The notes under the pieces: generated by a model | Told to the model about the DNA's origin: nothing | What the model saw: only the letters and a program-made list of their open reading frames with translations | The model's database searches: none | In this document: positions 24,313-34,723 of the stretch, piece after piece | Position numbering within the stretch: position 1 is the first letter of the stretch | How the letters are laid out: each line of letters opens with the position of its first letter | Position numbers and translations under genes: made by a program | Assembly: GCF_003797185.1 (NCBI RefSeq) | Contig: NZ_RKMH01000023.1 | Coordinates: 1-42,530, forward strand | Origin: Gordonia oryzae | GTDB lineage: Bacteria; Actinomycetota; Actinomycetes; Mycobacteriales; Mycobacteriaceae | DNA: 42,530 nucleotides | Direction: 5' to 3'

Positions 24313-25431
24313 GTGGACGACTTGGCGGAACGTGGTTTCCCAGGCAGGTCGGTATCCGGTATCGCAGTCGTCAGCGGACGTCGACGCCGGGACGAGCGGA
24401 TCAACGATCTGACCGCCGAGGAGATGACCACGATCATCCCCGTCGACAACGGCTCGGTACTCCCCGACGACAACTCGAATTCGCGCGGACGCCGCCACTC
24501 CACACGCCGCACCACCACCTCGGAGATCACCCAGGACATCCTCATCCCCGAGAGCGAGTTCGACGCCTACCGCCATGACGAGCCCTTCGATGTTCTCGGC
24601 GCCCACGCGGACGACTACGCAGTCGAAGAGTACGAGGCCGACGAGCCGGGCGAAGCGGCCACCGCAGGGCCGGCGTTTCGCCGCGTCCCCGCGAGCCAGA
24701 CGCGCCGTTCGCGCGGCAAGCACCGCATCGCTGCCCCCCCGAGGGCACTACGCAGCGGACGTGTCGCCCTGGCGGCCGTCGCCACCGGTGCCGCGCTGGC
24801 CGCGGCCGTGGTGCAGATCAACTCCGACGACGAGGCCGCGCCGGGCACGCCGGTACCCACCGCCGATGTCGGGAGCGCCGCTGCTGATGACACCGGACCA
24901 GGGGTCGCGCCCGCATCGGCGGACACCCCCGACACGGGCATGTACGGCCGGCAATTACAGGTAGGCAAGCAACTCGCCGATGCGCTGGCCGCACTTCGCA
25001 ACGCGAAATTACCTCCGGAGTTTGTCTCACCTATACCGTTCGGCCATTACGAGCTCACCTCGCTGTATGCGATGCGCTGGGGCGTCATGCACGCCGGCCT
25101 GGATTTCGCGGCACCGTTGGGCACCCCGATCCACGCCGCCACCGACGGAGTGGTCCTGGAGGCCGGTCCGGCGTCGGGCTTCGGCAACTGGATTCAGGTC
25201 AAGGCCCCCGACGGCACCGTCACTGTTTATGGCCACATGTATTCCAATGGCGTCCTGGTCCACAAGGGCGAGACTGTCAAGGCCGGGCAGGTCATCGGCC
25301 TGGTGGGCAGCGACGGGCAATCCACCGGCCCGCACTGCCATTTCGAGGTGTGGCTGAACGGCAAGACCAAGATCGACCCGGCACCATGGCTCGCCGAGCG
25401 CGGTGTGCGGCTGTCGAACTACGTCGGCTGA
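24313..25431 (+). CDS. M23-family peptidase (LytM-type endopeptidase), membrane-anchored
   Basis: 372 aa from the GTG at 24313. The N-terminal ~145 residues are acidic and disordered, then a basic patch precedes one membrane helix (ALAAVATGAALAAAVVQI) and an extracellular linker. The C-terminal M23 domain has zinc ligands in MHAGLDFAAPLGTPIHA and GPHCHFEVWLNG, with YGHMYSNGVLVHKGETVKAG between. It probably cleaves peptidoglycan peptides outside the membrane. It corresponds by position to the M23 gene beside sucC and uvrD1/pcrA in M. tuberculosis. The ATG at 24424 (MTTIIPVDN) is an alternative start. Converges on pcrA with 24 bp between stops. Confidence 0.88.
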   Translation: MDDLAERGFPGRSVSGIAVVSGRRRRDERINDLTAEEMTTIIPVDNGSVLPDDNSNSRGRRHSTRRTTTSEITQDILIPESEFDAYRHDEPFDVLGAHADDYAVEEYEADEPGEAATAGPAFRRVPASQTRRSRGKHRIAAPPRALRSGRVALAAVATGAALAAAVVQINSDDEAAPGTPVPTADVGSAAADDTGPGVAPASADTPDTGMYGRQLQVGKQLADALAALRNAKLPPEFVSPIPFGHYELTSLYAMRWGVMHAGLDFAAPLGTPIHAATDGVVLEAGPASGFGNWIQVKAPDGTVTVYGHMYSNGVLVHKGETVKAGQVIGLVGSDGQSTGPHCHFEVWLNGKTKIDPAPWLAERGVRLSNYVG

Positions 25432-25455
25432 CCCGCCACCGTCCGCCTGTCCCCG

Positions 25456-27966
25456 TTACAGCTTCTCGCCGGGAATCCCACCGATCGTCAGCAGCGTGAT
25501 GCGGCCGGTGTTGCCCCCGTAATCGATGACCACCCGCTCGGTCGCGCCACTGCCCTCTTTGCCGACGACCTTACCCATCCCGTACTTGGGATGGTTGTGC
25601 CGATCGCCGATGTTGAGCTGGATCTGCTTGTTGCGCCCCCGATTCGGGTCCGCGGAGAACGACGAGCGCCCCAACGCGCCGCCCGAACCACGATCGTAGC
25701 CGCGACCGAACACGCCACCCGAGGATCCGAAGCCGCCTGCGGAACGACGCCGTTCGGTCCGCCGCCAATCGAGCAGATGCTGCGGAATCTCTTGCAGGAA
25801 GCGCGATTCGGGGTTCGACACCGGCTGACCCCAGGATGCGCGGGTCACCGCACGGGTCAGATACAACCGCTGCTTGGCACGAGTGATGCCGACGTAGGCG
25901 AGACGTCGTTCCTCACTGAGCTCCGCCGGATCACCGAGGGCCCGCAGATGGGGGAAATGCCCATCCTCCCAACCGGTCACGAAGACCACCGGGAATTCGA
26001 GTCCCTTGGCGGTGTGCAGAGTCATGAGCGTGACCACACCCTCACCCTCGTCCGGGAGCTGATCGGCATCGGCGACCAACGATACTCGTTCCAGGAAGGC
26101 GGCCAGCGAACCTGGTTCGGGCTCGCCCTCGCGCAGTTGCGCCGCTTCCTCGTCGGTGCCGTTGTCCACCTCGGCTTGCGCGGCTTCGGCCGCATCTCGA
26201 CTGAATTCCTTTGCCACCGAGATTAATTCGTTGAGGTTGTCCAGCCGGGCGCCGTCCTGCGGATCGTGGGACCCCTCGAGCTCGGCTCGGTATCCGCTGC
26301 GGTCGATGATGGCGTCGACGAGTTCGCCGATGTCGGCACTCTCTTCGGTGGCATCGGCAACGGCGACATCGGAGCCCTCCGTGCCGCCCTCACCGAAGGT
26401 GGTCAGAAAGTCGTTACGCACGCCCTCGATCAGGTCGACGAAGCCGGCGATCTGCTTGACCGCACGTGCGTTCAGTAACCCGACCTGACCCTGCGCACCC
26501 TCGATCAGCGCCTGGTAGAACGAGATCCCGCGGTTCTCCGAGTGCACGGCGACGCACGCCTCGGCCCGGTCGCCGATGCCCCGACGCGGCGTATTCAGGA
26601 TGCGCCGCAGGCTGACCGAATCTTCAGGGTTGGCGACCACCCGCAGATACGCAACGACGTCGCGCACCTCTTTGCGCTCGTAGAAACGGGTCCCGCCGAC
26701 CACCTTGTACGGGATGCCGTGACGGACAAACACTTCTTCGAGCCCGCGCGATCCGGTGTTGGTCCGGTAGAACACGGCGATGTCGGAATAGCTGTGGGAC
26801 TGTGCGCCACCGATGGTGTGGTCGGTGAGCCGCTCGATCTCGGTGGCGATGAACATCGCCTCCTCCCGATCGGAGTCTGCGACGTACCCGACGATGAGCT
26901 CACCGTCGCCGGAGTCGGTCCACAGCCGCTTGTCCCGACGATTCGGATTGCGCGAGATGACCGCGTTGGCCGCCGAGAGAATCGTCTGCGTCGAGCGGTA
27001 ATTCTGTTCCAGCAGAATGGTTTCGGCGTTCGGAAAGTCGCGTTCGAACTCTTCGATGTTGCGGATCGTCGCCCCACGGAAGGCATAGATCGACTGGTCG
27101 GCGTCACCGACCACGCACAGTTCCGACGGCGCCAGCCCCGATGACATGGCCTCGCGGCCGACGAGTTCGCGCACGAGTACGTACTGCGCGTGGTTGGTGT
27201 CCTGGTACTCATCGACCATGACGTGGCGGAAACGACGGCGGTAGTACTCCGCGACGTCGGGGTGACTCTGCAGCAAAGCGACGGTCTCACCGATCAGATC
27301 GTCGAAATCGAAAGCGTTGGCCGCTAGGAGCCGGCGCTGATACTCCGCATAGATCTCGGCGATGGTGCGCGCGGTCGGCTCCTCACCTGCGGCGGCGTGA
27401 GCGTCGCTGGGATCGGACAGTTCGTTCTTGAGATTCGAGATGCTCACCGCAACACCGCGCGGACTGAACTTCTTCGGGTCGACGTCGAGATCGCGAATGA
27501 TCATGCCCAGCAAACGTTTCGAGTCGTCGGCGTCGTAGATCGAGAAGTTGGAGTTGCGTTTGCCCAGCAGCGCCGACTGGGCGCGCAGGATGCGCACACA
27601 CGTCGAGTGGAAGGTGGAGACCCACATGTATGCTGCGCGCGGGCCGACAAGACCGATGACGCGCTCGCGCATCTCCGCGGCCGCCTTGTTGGTGAAGGTG
27701 ATCGCCAGGATCTGGCCCGGCGTGACATCACGTGCCGCGAGCAGATAGGCGATGCGGCGCGTGAGCACAGCGGTCTTACCCGACCCGGCACCGGCGACGA
27801 TCAGCAGCGGCGGACCGCTGTGCACCACCGCCGCGCGCTGCTGCGGGTTCAGCCCCTCGAGGAGCCGTTCGACGCGCTCGTCGGCGGCCGACGAGGCGGG
27901 GGACGGCGTGGCGCCTGCGGAGTCTGCGGAGGCGGCGGAGGCGGCGGGTGCGGAGCTGGTGGTCAT
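25456..27966 (-). CDS. pcrA: ATP-dependent DNA helicase PcrA/UvrD1
   Basis: 836 aa. A Ser/Ala-rich tail (1-28) precedes the superfamily 1A helicase motifs in order: LNPQQRAAVVHSGPPLLIVA (Q motif), AGAGSGKT with Lys64, VDEYQDTNHAQY, GDADQSIYAFRGA, LLEQNYRST, LMTLHTAKGLEFPVVFVTG and EERRLAYVGITRAKQRLY. The C-terminus is the Tudor-like module (HPKYGMGKVVGKEGSG), which in relatives binds RNA polymerase. It unwinds 3'-tailed DNA in nucleotide excision repair, replication restart and transcription-coupled repair; in mycobacteria UvrD1 also works with Ku. Position next to the M23 and chorismate mutase genes matches that genus. Confidence 0.96.
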   Translation of the reverse strand: MTTSSAPAASAASADSAGATPSPASSAADERVERLLEGLNPQQRAAVVHSGPPLLIVAGAGSGKTAVLTRRIAYLLAARDVTPGQILAITFTNKAAAEMRERVIGLVGPRAAYMWVSTFHSTCVRILRAQSALLGKRNSNFSIYDADDSKRLLGMIIRDLDVDPKKFSPRGVAVSISNLKNELSDPSDAHAAAGEEPTARTIAEIYAEYQRRLLAANAFDFDDLIGETVALLQSHPDVAEYYRRRFRHVMVDEYQDTNHAQYVLVRELVGREAMSSGLAPSELCVVGDADQSIYAFRGATIRNIEEFERDFPNAETILLEQNYRSTQTILSAANAVISRNPNRRDKRLWTDSGDGELIVGYVADSDREEAMFIATEIERLTDHTIGGAQSHSYSDIAVFYRTNTGSRGLEEVFVRHGIPYKVVGGTRFYERKEVRDVVAYLRVVANPEDSVSLRRILNTPRRGIGDRAEACVAVHSENRGISFYQALIEGAQGQVGLLNARAVKQIAGFVDLIEGVRNDFLTTFGEGGTEGSDVAVADATEESADIGELVDAIIDRSGYRAELEGSHDPQDGARLDNLNELISVAKEFSRDAAEAAQAEVDNGTDEEAAQLREGEPEPGSLAAFLERVSLVADADQLPDEGEGVVTLMTLHTAKGLEFPVVFVTGWEDGHFPHLRALGDPAELSEERRLAYVGITRAKQRLYLTRAVTRASWGQPVSNPESRFLQEIPQHLLDWRRTERRRSAGGFGSSGGVFGRGYDRGSGGALGRSSFSADPNRGRNKQIQLNIGDRHNHPKYGMGKVVGKEGSGATERVVIDYGGNTGRITLLTIGGIPGEKL

Positions 27967-28059
27967 CGGTATCTCAGGCTACTCCGGCCCACCGACACGA
28001 TTGTGCGGGGCGAAGCCGCCCGGATGGCGCCGGCTGTCGGACGCACCGGTTACGATAAC

Positions 28060-28093
28060 CCTCGCACCGAGTCCGGGGGCCTGCGGTGCGAGG
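28060..28093 (+). promoter_or_regulatory. Strong 10-bp hairpin in a structured leader
   Basis: CCTCGCACCG (28060-28069) pairs perfectly with CGGTGCGAGG (28084-28093) around a 14-base loop AGTCCGGGGGCCTG. A TACGAT hexamer (28051-28056) just upstream could be a -10 box, which would put the stem at the 5' end of a ~215-nt leader. Other stems (CCCC/GGGG at about 28106-28122) follow. Confidence 0.45.
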
Positions 28094-28136
28094 CAGTGCG
28101 GATTCCCCCACGTGATCAGGGGAGGCACGGGCGAAA

Positions 28137-28241
28137 ATGCGCAGCACTTGTCGTCATTCATTCGTCCCATGCGGGCCTCCCGAAGCCGGGCCGGGATGTC
28201 TAGTGTTGTCGTCATTCGGCCGACAGCGGACATCGCCGTGA
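28137..28241 (+). CDS. Possible 34-codon leader peptide (uORF)
   Basis: ATG at 28137 preceded by AGGGGAGG at 28118-28125, ending TGA at 28239-28241, inside the leader of the exported protein gene. The peptide begins MRSTCRHSFVPCG and has three cysteines. Cysteine-containing leader peptides act as attenuators in mycobacteria, but here it is only a candidate. Confidence 0.25.
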   Translation: MRSTCRHSFVPCGPPEAGPGCLVLSSFGRQRTSP

Positions 28242-28278
28242 CCTCACGCCCGATGACCCATGCCCCGGGAAGCGAGCG

Positions 28279-29883
28279 ATGAAGAACACACCGAAGGTCA
28301 TTGCACTGGTATTGACCAGCGTCGGGGCGGTGGCGGTGATCGTCGCCCTGATCCTGTCGTTCATCCCGTGGAACAACCCCGGATCGGCAGAGCCGACCGC
28401 CGCGTTCCGGGCACAGAACAGCCTGGACCAGACGGCCTTTCAGTACGGCAGCAGCCCGGGCGCCACATACAAGGGAACATTGACGCGCAAGTACGGCAAC
28501 GGCACCACCCTCACCGTCGAGTTCTCCGACCTGCAGGTGTCGCTGTCGGGCAACGTCAGTGGCTCGATCACCGTCAACGGCCAGCAGGGCGACTACACCC
28601 AGATCGGCAACTACTACTTCACCAAGGCCCCGGTCGCCTTCTGGAAAGCGGTACTCGGCGGCACCACCCCCGACAACGTCGACATGTCGCCCGTCGACAA
28701 AAAGTGGGCCTCCGCGGAGTGGGGTCTGCCCAACCTCGGTTATGCGCTATCACCGATCGTGCTGGCCGGGCGCCTGGGCAACAACGACCTCGTCACTCCG
28801 CCGTCGCTGGGCGCACCCCTGCCCTCTCCCAACAAGGACACCCCCGACGCCCGCTTCTGGCCGACCTCGGATTCGGCGATCACCTCGCTCGCCGACGACA
28901 AGGTCAAGGCCGGGGACTGGGAGATCACCTTCGTCTCCGAGACCAAGGCAATCAGCCATCTCAAAGGCCGGTACAAGGATGGTGACGTCACCACCACCAT
29001 CGACACCGACGTCACGCCTCTGTCCTTCGATCAGATCTCGCCGATCTTCGCTCAGCAGAAGGGCCTCACCAACGAACTCGGGTCGGTGCCGGTCCCCGGT
29101 ATGACGATCGCCGACCTGCCCGGCGGACAACTCGATCAGGTCGGCTGGAAGCAGACCGGTGACTGCTCGACTGTCGCGTGCGGCTACGACCTCACCGTCA
29201 ACGGCACACCGACCCGCGGCTCCGAGAACAAGCCCGGGCACGTGAACTATGGACTGACCGTCAACTTCATCGTCAACAGCCAGCCGGCCGGGGCCGTCGG
29301 CGGCACCTGTACCCCGGTGATCCGGGTCGACTTCAACAAGACCGCCACCACCCGTTGCACCGCAACCAATCTCGGCTCCGGAGGCGGTTCGATCCGACCC
29401 AACGTAACCTTCTCGTACCTCCCGTTCATCGACTACGGCGCCGACACCCTCAGCGACTACCTCAACGACAACACGCAGGCCACACAGCGTCAGTTCACCA
29501 TGGTGCGCACCGGGACCAAGCAGCCCGCTGCGGCGACCTACGCCTCCGAACACACCGGTCTGCCGAGCAGTTATGCCGTCAAGCGCGGCGACTACCTGTT
29601 CGATGGCTACGGCCCTGCCGGTGCGTACCTGGTGACCTTCGCACCCGGTTACGCCGCCCATGTCACAGGCACCACCTTCGACCCGAGTTGGTCCGGCACG
29701 GCCACCCTGCGCGATCAGATGAGCAAGCAAGTGCAGGCCGTCGGCGACGACGGCCGCATCGCGTACTACGTGGCCGAGCAGTCGACGAGTGCCGCGCTCA
29801 CCGCACTGGTGACCCAAGCCGGATTCTCCAGCAAGATCTCGGTGTACTACGACGCGCCGGAATCATCCGACACGAGCGGCTGA
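28279..29883 (+). CDS. Exported or membrane-anchored protein of unknown function
   Basis: 534 aa. An N-terminal signal anchor (VIALVLTSVGAVAVIVALIL) is followed by a large extracytoplasmic region. Features: many Asp/Gly/Thr beta-type segments (GTTLTVEFSDLQVSLSGNVS, GSITVNGQQGDYTQIGNYYF); a cysteine pair near GDCSTVACGYDLTV and another near GGTCTPVIRVDF and TRCTATNL; and a C-terminal alpha/beta module (LRDQMSKQVQAVGDDGRIAY, YYVAEQSTSAALTALV, KISVYYDAP) that recalls small nuclease-type toxin folds in shape only. ATG at 28279. It has a long structured leader and converges on the GT-C gene. No family recognised. Confidence 0.75.
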   Translation: MKNTPKVIALVLTSVGAVAVIVALILSFIPWNNPGSAEPTAAFRAQNSLDQTAFQYGSSPGATYKGTLTRKYGNGTTLTVEFSDLQVSLSGNVSGSITVNGQQGDYTQIGNYYFTKAPVAFWKAVLGGTTPDNVDMSPVDKKWASAEWGLPNLGYALSPIVLAGRLGNNDLVTPPSLGAPLPSPNKDTPDARFWPTSDSAITSLADDKVKAGDWEITFVSETKAISHLKGRYKDGDVTTTIDTDVTPLSFDQISPIFAQQKGLTNELGSVPVPGMTIADLPGGQLDQVGWKQTGDCSTVACGYDLTVNGTPTRGSENKPGHVNYGLTVNFIVNSQPAGAVGGTCTPVIRVDFNKTATTRCTATNLGSGGGSIRPNVTFSYLPFIDYGADTLSDYLNDNTQATQRQFTMVRTGTKQPAAATYASEHTGLPSSYAVKRGDYLFDGYGPAGAYLVTFAPGYAAHVTGTTFDPSWSGTATLRDQMSKQVQAVGDDGRIAYYVAEQSTSAALTALVTQAGFSSKISVYYDAPESSDTSG

Positions 29884-29929
29884 GACGTCACCGGCAGATA
29901 ACCCACGACGATCGTCGGCCCAGCAATGA

Positions 29930-31993
29930 TCACTGGCCCAGCAGCCGGGCGTCGACCACCTCACCGACCCGTCCGTCACCGGTGTGCAGCGCCAGACCCG
30001 GGGTGAGCGGCCGGATTCGGAGTTCGGTGCCGTGACCGCCGAGTTGCACGTAGACCACATGCAGACCCGCCTGCACCGGAACGCCAACGGCGTGTCCGCC
30101 GTCGAGGGACATCTCCACGTCGCCCGCGATGTTGGCGCAGTAGCCGAGCGCAATGGTCCACCGCCAGTTGATCAACGGGCCGTCGAGCCGTAGTGACGTC
30201 GGTCCGGTGAGTTCCGGTCGCGCGCAAGTCCCGCGGCCCGCCTCGACGGTCCGTCGTGGGGTTACCGCGCCGGGTGTGAGGTTGCCGGCGTCGTCGAGGA
30301 CGAAGAGCCGGTCGGTGGTCTCGCCGAACGGCGAACGGTCGGTGACACGGCCGAAGGTGGCGCTGATCTGGTTGTACGGGTAGGCCACCGGTAGCAGTAT
30401 CTCGAACGGCAGCGCCTGATCGAACATCGTGTGGTCCCGGTTGTCGGCGAGCGCGCGCTTGGCGTTGGCCAGATACGCGCCGGTCGGGTCGTCGGTCCAC
30501 GACGACTGGTAGGACGCGGTCGAGATCAACGACGACGCGAACGCCAACACCGCGGTCACCGCGGCGAGGACGCCGACCGCCGTACCCACTGTCTGCCGAC
30601 GGCTTCCTGCCGTCCCGTCGTCGTCGGCATCGGGAGCGGCATGGCGCCCACCCGAGGGCGGGTCCGAGCTCACCGAACGCCGGGGTGCGGCAACCAGCAG
30701 GGCGAGCGCGGCGGTGAGCACGACCGCAGAATCGGGCAGATACCGCAAGGTCTGGGCCAGTTCGAGTGCAGTGTTGGCCGATGAGCGATTCCACATCACC
30801 GGGATCTGCGCGACGACGACATACAGTGCGGCACAGACCAGCACCGCCACCGTACCGATCCGGGTACGAATGGCCCAGATCACCACGGCGGCCACCACCA
30901 GCCACCCCAGCAAGACCATCCACACCTCGGAAAACCCCATCGGCGGGCTCGGCACCCAGCGTTCCCAGTCCCACGGACCGCCGACAAGGGACGGAATGAC
31001 GCCACGGTTGATCGACCGCCACACAAGTTGCGCGGTCTGCGACACCGAATGCTGCCCGGCGGTGGCGTCCGAGACCGCGAAGAACAGCAACACCCACACC
31101 ACGAAAACCACCGACAGCGCGGCCCAGAGCCGGCGGGCATGGACGAATGCCATTCCCAGCGCGCCCATCTGGACGGTGACAGTGTCGGCCGCGGCAGCCC
31201 TATCGGCATCGGCATCGGCAATGGCAACGTCCGCCGACCGGGACCCTGTACGGCTCACCAGACCTGTGCGGCTCACGAGAACCGCGGCGACGAATGCCGC
31301 CGGCAGGATGAACAGCGACTTCTCGAAGAAGGCGAGCGACAGCACGAAGATCACCGTTGAGCGCAGGACGATCAGCCGCGCGCCCCGGAGGTCGGCACCC
31401 CCACGGACGAGCAGTACCGCATCGGCGACGATCCAGGCCATCGCCGCCTGCATCGGCAACGTGTTGAGGCCGGCGGCCCACCACACGAAGGACGACACGG
31501 TCAGCGGGGTAAAGAGGTAGAAGGCCAAGGCACCGAGCGAGCCGATCTCGACGGCAGCGCTGCGTGACCGACCCTCCCCGGGGTCGGTCAGGACCCGGAT
31601 CATCCGCCACACGCTCACCGACGCGAGTCCCTGCAGCACCACGAGCGTGATCGCCGGCGCCACCCAGTTCAGCGGCGCGAGCACCGTCGTGATCCCGGCG
31701 ACGAGGAACGCCGCGGGCATGAAATGACCGTCGTGGCTGTGGCCGAGGTAGTCCCACGACCAAATCGACATGGTCGAGGCCCGGCCGACGAGGATGAGGT
31801 CGTCCCAGTAGAAGTTGCCGGTGGCCACCAGCCATCCGCGGACGATCAGTTGCGCAACGATCAGGGTGATCACGGCCGGTACGACCATTAGCGTCACCCG
31901 GCTCGCCGCGGCGCTCACAGATCCGGGGGACCGGGACGGACCGGTGTCTTCGGGATCTCGGGAGGGGTCGATGCTTGCCCAGGGTCTCGGCAT
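29930..31993 (-). CDS. GT-C-fold-like polytopic membrane protein
   Basis: 687 aa from the ATG at 31993. About ten transmembrane helices, with an acidic motif in the first external loop (NFYWDDLILVGRAS) of the kind used by GT-C glycosyltransferases, and later LVWWRS-like external loops. The last ~190 residues are soluble, probably extracytoplasmic and beta-rich (GPLINWRWTIALGYCANIAG, DVEMSLDGGHAVGVPVQAG). GT-C enzymes transfer sugars from polyprenyl phosphates to wall glycans, but the donor and acceptor here are unknown and a flippase-like role is possible. It is divergent from chorismate mutase (47 bp between starts). The frame is open further upstream but runs into that gene. Confidence 0.7.
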   Translation of the reverse strand: MPRPWASIDPSRDPEDTGPSRSPGSVSAAASRVTLMVVPAVITLIVAQLIVRGWLVATGNFYWDDLILVGRASTMSIWSWDYLGHSHDGHFMPAAFLVAGITTVLAPLNWVAPAITLVVLQGLASVSVWRMIRVLTDPGEGRSRSAAVEIGSLGALAFYLFTPLTVSSFVWWAAGLNTLPMQAAMAWIVADAVLLVRGGADLRGARLIVLRSTVIFVLSLAFFEKSLFILPAAFVAAVLVSRTGLVSRTGSRSADVAIADADADRAAAADTVTVQMGALGMAFVHARRLWAALSVVFVVWVLLFFAVSDATAGQHSVSQTAQLVWRSINRGVIPSLVGGPWDWERWVPSPPMGFSEVWMVLLGWLVVAAVVIWAIRTRIGTVAVLVCAALYVVVAQIPVMWNRSSANTALELAQTLRYLPDSAVVLTAALALLVAAPRRSVSSDPPSGGRHAAPDADDDGTAGSRRQTVGTAVGVLAAVTAVLAFASSLISTASYQSSWTDDPTGAYLANAKRALADNRDHTMFDQALPFEILLPVAYPYNQISATFGRVTDRSPFGETTDRLFVLDDAGNLTPGAVTPRRTVEAGRGTCARPELTGPTSLRLDGPLINWRWTIALGYCANIAGDVEMSLDGGHAVGVPVQAGLHVVYVQLGGHGTELRIRPLTPGLALHTGDGRVGEVVDARLLGQ

Positions 31994-32040
31994 GGCCACC
32001 AGTGTCCATCGCACGGTGTCTGCGTGGCAAAATCGACACG

Positions 32041-32409
32041 GTGACCGACCCCAGCGACTCGTCGACCAGCCCGGACAACACCGCACCCGCCCGCCGGGGC
32101 GGCGCTTCCTTCGTCGATTCGATCGATCTCTCCTACTACGAGCTCGAACACGATGTGGCGGGCTTGCCCGACGACATCGAGGTGTTGCGACACGAGATCG
32201 ACCGCCTCGACGCGATAATCCTCGCCGCGGTGAAGCGCCGGTCTGCGGTGTCGAAGAAGGTCGGAGCCGCACGTATGGCCTCGGGCGGACCGCGACTGGT
32301 GCACAGCCGCGAGGTCAAGGTGCTCGACCGGTTCGCCGAACTCGGTCAGGAGGGTCATACGCTCGCGATGCTGTTGCTGCGTCTGGGTCGGGGCCCGCTC
32401 GGCCGGTAA
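32041..32409 (+). CDS. Chorismate mutase, AroQ delta class
   Basis: 122 aa from the GTG at 32041. The catalytic helix is EVLRHEIDRLDAIILAAVKR, followed by RSAVSKKVGAARMASGGPRL and HSREVKVLDRFAELG, closely parallel to the intracellular M. tuberculosis enzyme Rv0948c. The C-terminus RLGRGPLGR matches the tail that docks onto DAHP synthase and activates the mutase in that species. It converts chorismate to prephenate for Phe/Tyr. Position between pcrA and pgi matches M. tuberculosis. The N-terminal 35 residues are disordered. No strong ribosome-binding site; possibly a leaderless transcript. Confidence 0.92.
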   Translation: MTDPSDSSTSPDNTAPARRGGASFVDSIDLSYYELEHDVAGLPDDIEVLRHEIDRLDAIILAAVKRRSAVSKKVGAARMASGGPRLVHSREVKVLDRFAELGQEGHTLAMLLLRLGRGPLGR

Positions 32410-32463
32410 CCGCTCGGCCGGTGACGTTGTGCGCCGGCGCATGCGGGCCGCCCACCCACCACC

Positions 32464-32469
32464 TAGGGT
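32464..32469 (+). promoter_or_regulatory. Candidate -10 box for a leaderless pgi transcript
   Basis: TAGGGT ends 6 bases before the pgi ATG at 32476, the spacing expected when transcription starts at the start codon. No Shine-Dalgarno sequence is present. Confidence 0.35.
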
Positions 32470-32475
32470 GGTCGT

Positions 32476-34149
<1,674 letters not shown>

Positions 34150-34171
34150 GCGTTCCCCGGATGTGGCGCGC

Positions 34172-34705
34172 TCACTCCCATCGGGTGGCGTCGAAGACCT
34201 CGTCCGGGATGTCGTCGCCGGGCGCCAGGCCGAGTTGCTCGATGCGGCCCATCAACGCAGCGCAGCTGGCGATGTGGGAGACCAGCGACAGCGGTTCGAC
34301 GGCGCGTTCGGCGGGATCGCCGCCGATGAACTCCGGCAGCGACGGCGGCACACAGACACCGACAGCGATGCCGTCGACCCCGGTCGCCGCGCGCCAGGCC
34401 TCGAAGCTCTCGGCGTCGACCGCCTCGGCGATGTCACCGTCGGCGACGGCGGCCATCACCTCGTCGAGGGTGGCCAGTGGTCCGGAGCTGCCGCTGGACG
34501 GGTCGAAGCCCACGACGGTCGAGGCGTCGACCTCGACGTCGTCGGCCAGGGTGAAGTACACGATGCCGCGCCAATCGGCGCCGATTGTCGCGATATCGTT
34601 CCGCCCGAACACATCGCGGAGCAGTTCGTCGACGGGTTCGGCGTCCCCGCTTCCGAGGACCTGGAAGGCGCCATGGGCGACCGCTTGACTGTGGTGAATC
34701 GGCAC
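34172..34705 (-). CDS. Conserved-looking acidic protein of unknown function
   Basis: 177 aa, acidic (many Asp/Glu), cytoplasmic. The N-terminal part contains AEPVDELLRDVFGRNDIATI and ADWRGIVYFTLADDVEVDAS; the middle TLDEVMAAVADGDIAEAVDA; the end CAALMGRIEQLGLAPGDDIP. The general look (FGRND.. / GIVYFTLAD) is like DUF1851/GAD-like proteins that often serve as immunity or housekeeping factors, but the match is not secure. ATG at 34705. It is convergent with pgi (22 bp between stops) and back-to-back with the lipoprotein gene, only 18 bp between starts. Confidence 0.6.
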   Translation of the reverse strand: MPIHHSQAVAHGAFQVLGSGDAEPVDELLRDVFGRNDIATIGADWRGIVYFTLADDVEVDASTVVGFDPSSGSSGPLATLDEVMAAVADGDIAEAVDAESFEAWRAATGVDGIAVGVCVPPSLPEFIGGDPAERAVEPLSLVSHIASCAALMGRIEQLGLAPGDDIPDEVFDATRWE

Positions 34706-34711
34706 ATCGGT

Positions 34712-34717
34712 TACCTT
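34712..34717 (+). promoter_or_regulatory. Candidate -10 box for the lipoprotein gene (leaderless)
   Basis: TACCTT ends 6 bases before the GTG at 34724, and no Shine-Dalgarno sequence is present, suggesting a leaderless mRNA. The box lies in the 18-bp gap between divergent genes. Confidence 0.35.
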
Positions 34718-34723
34718 ACGCAG

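Noticed and set aside
27967..28278. Considered a c-di-AMP or cobalamin riboswitch
   Set aside because: Conserved core elements of those classes were not found; only generic stems are present.
28750..29817. A 355-codon minus-strand open frame opposite the exported protein
   Set aside because: Low-complexity Gly/Val/Asp/Arg text; the plus-strand frame has a signal anchor, normal composition and a start with upstream signals.
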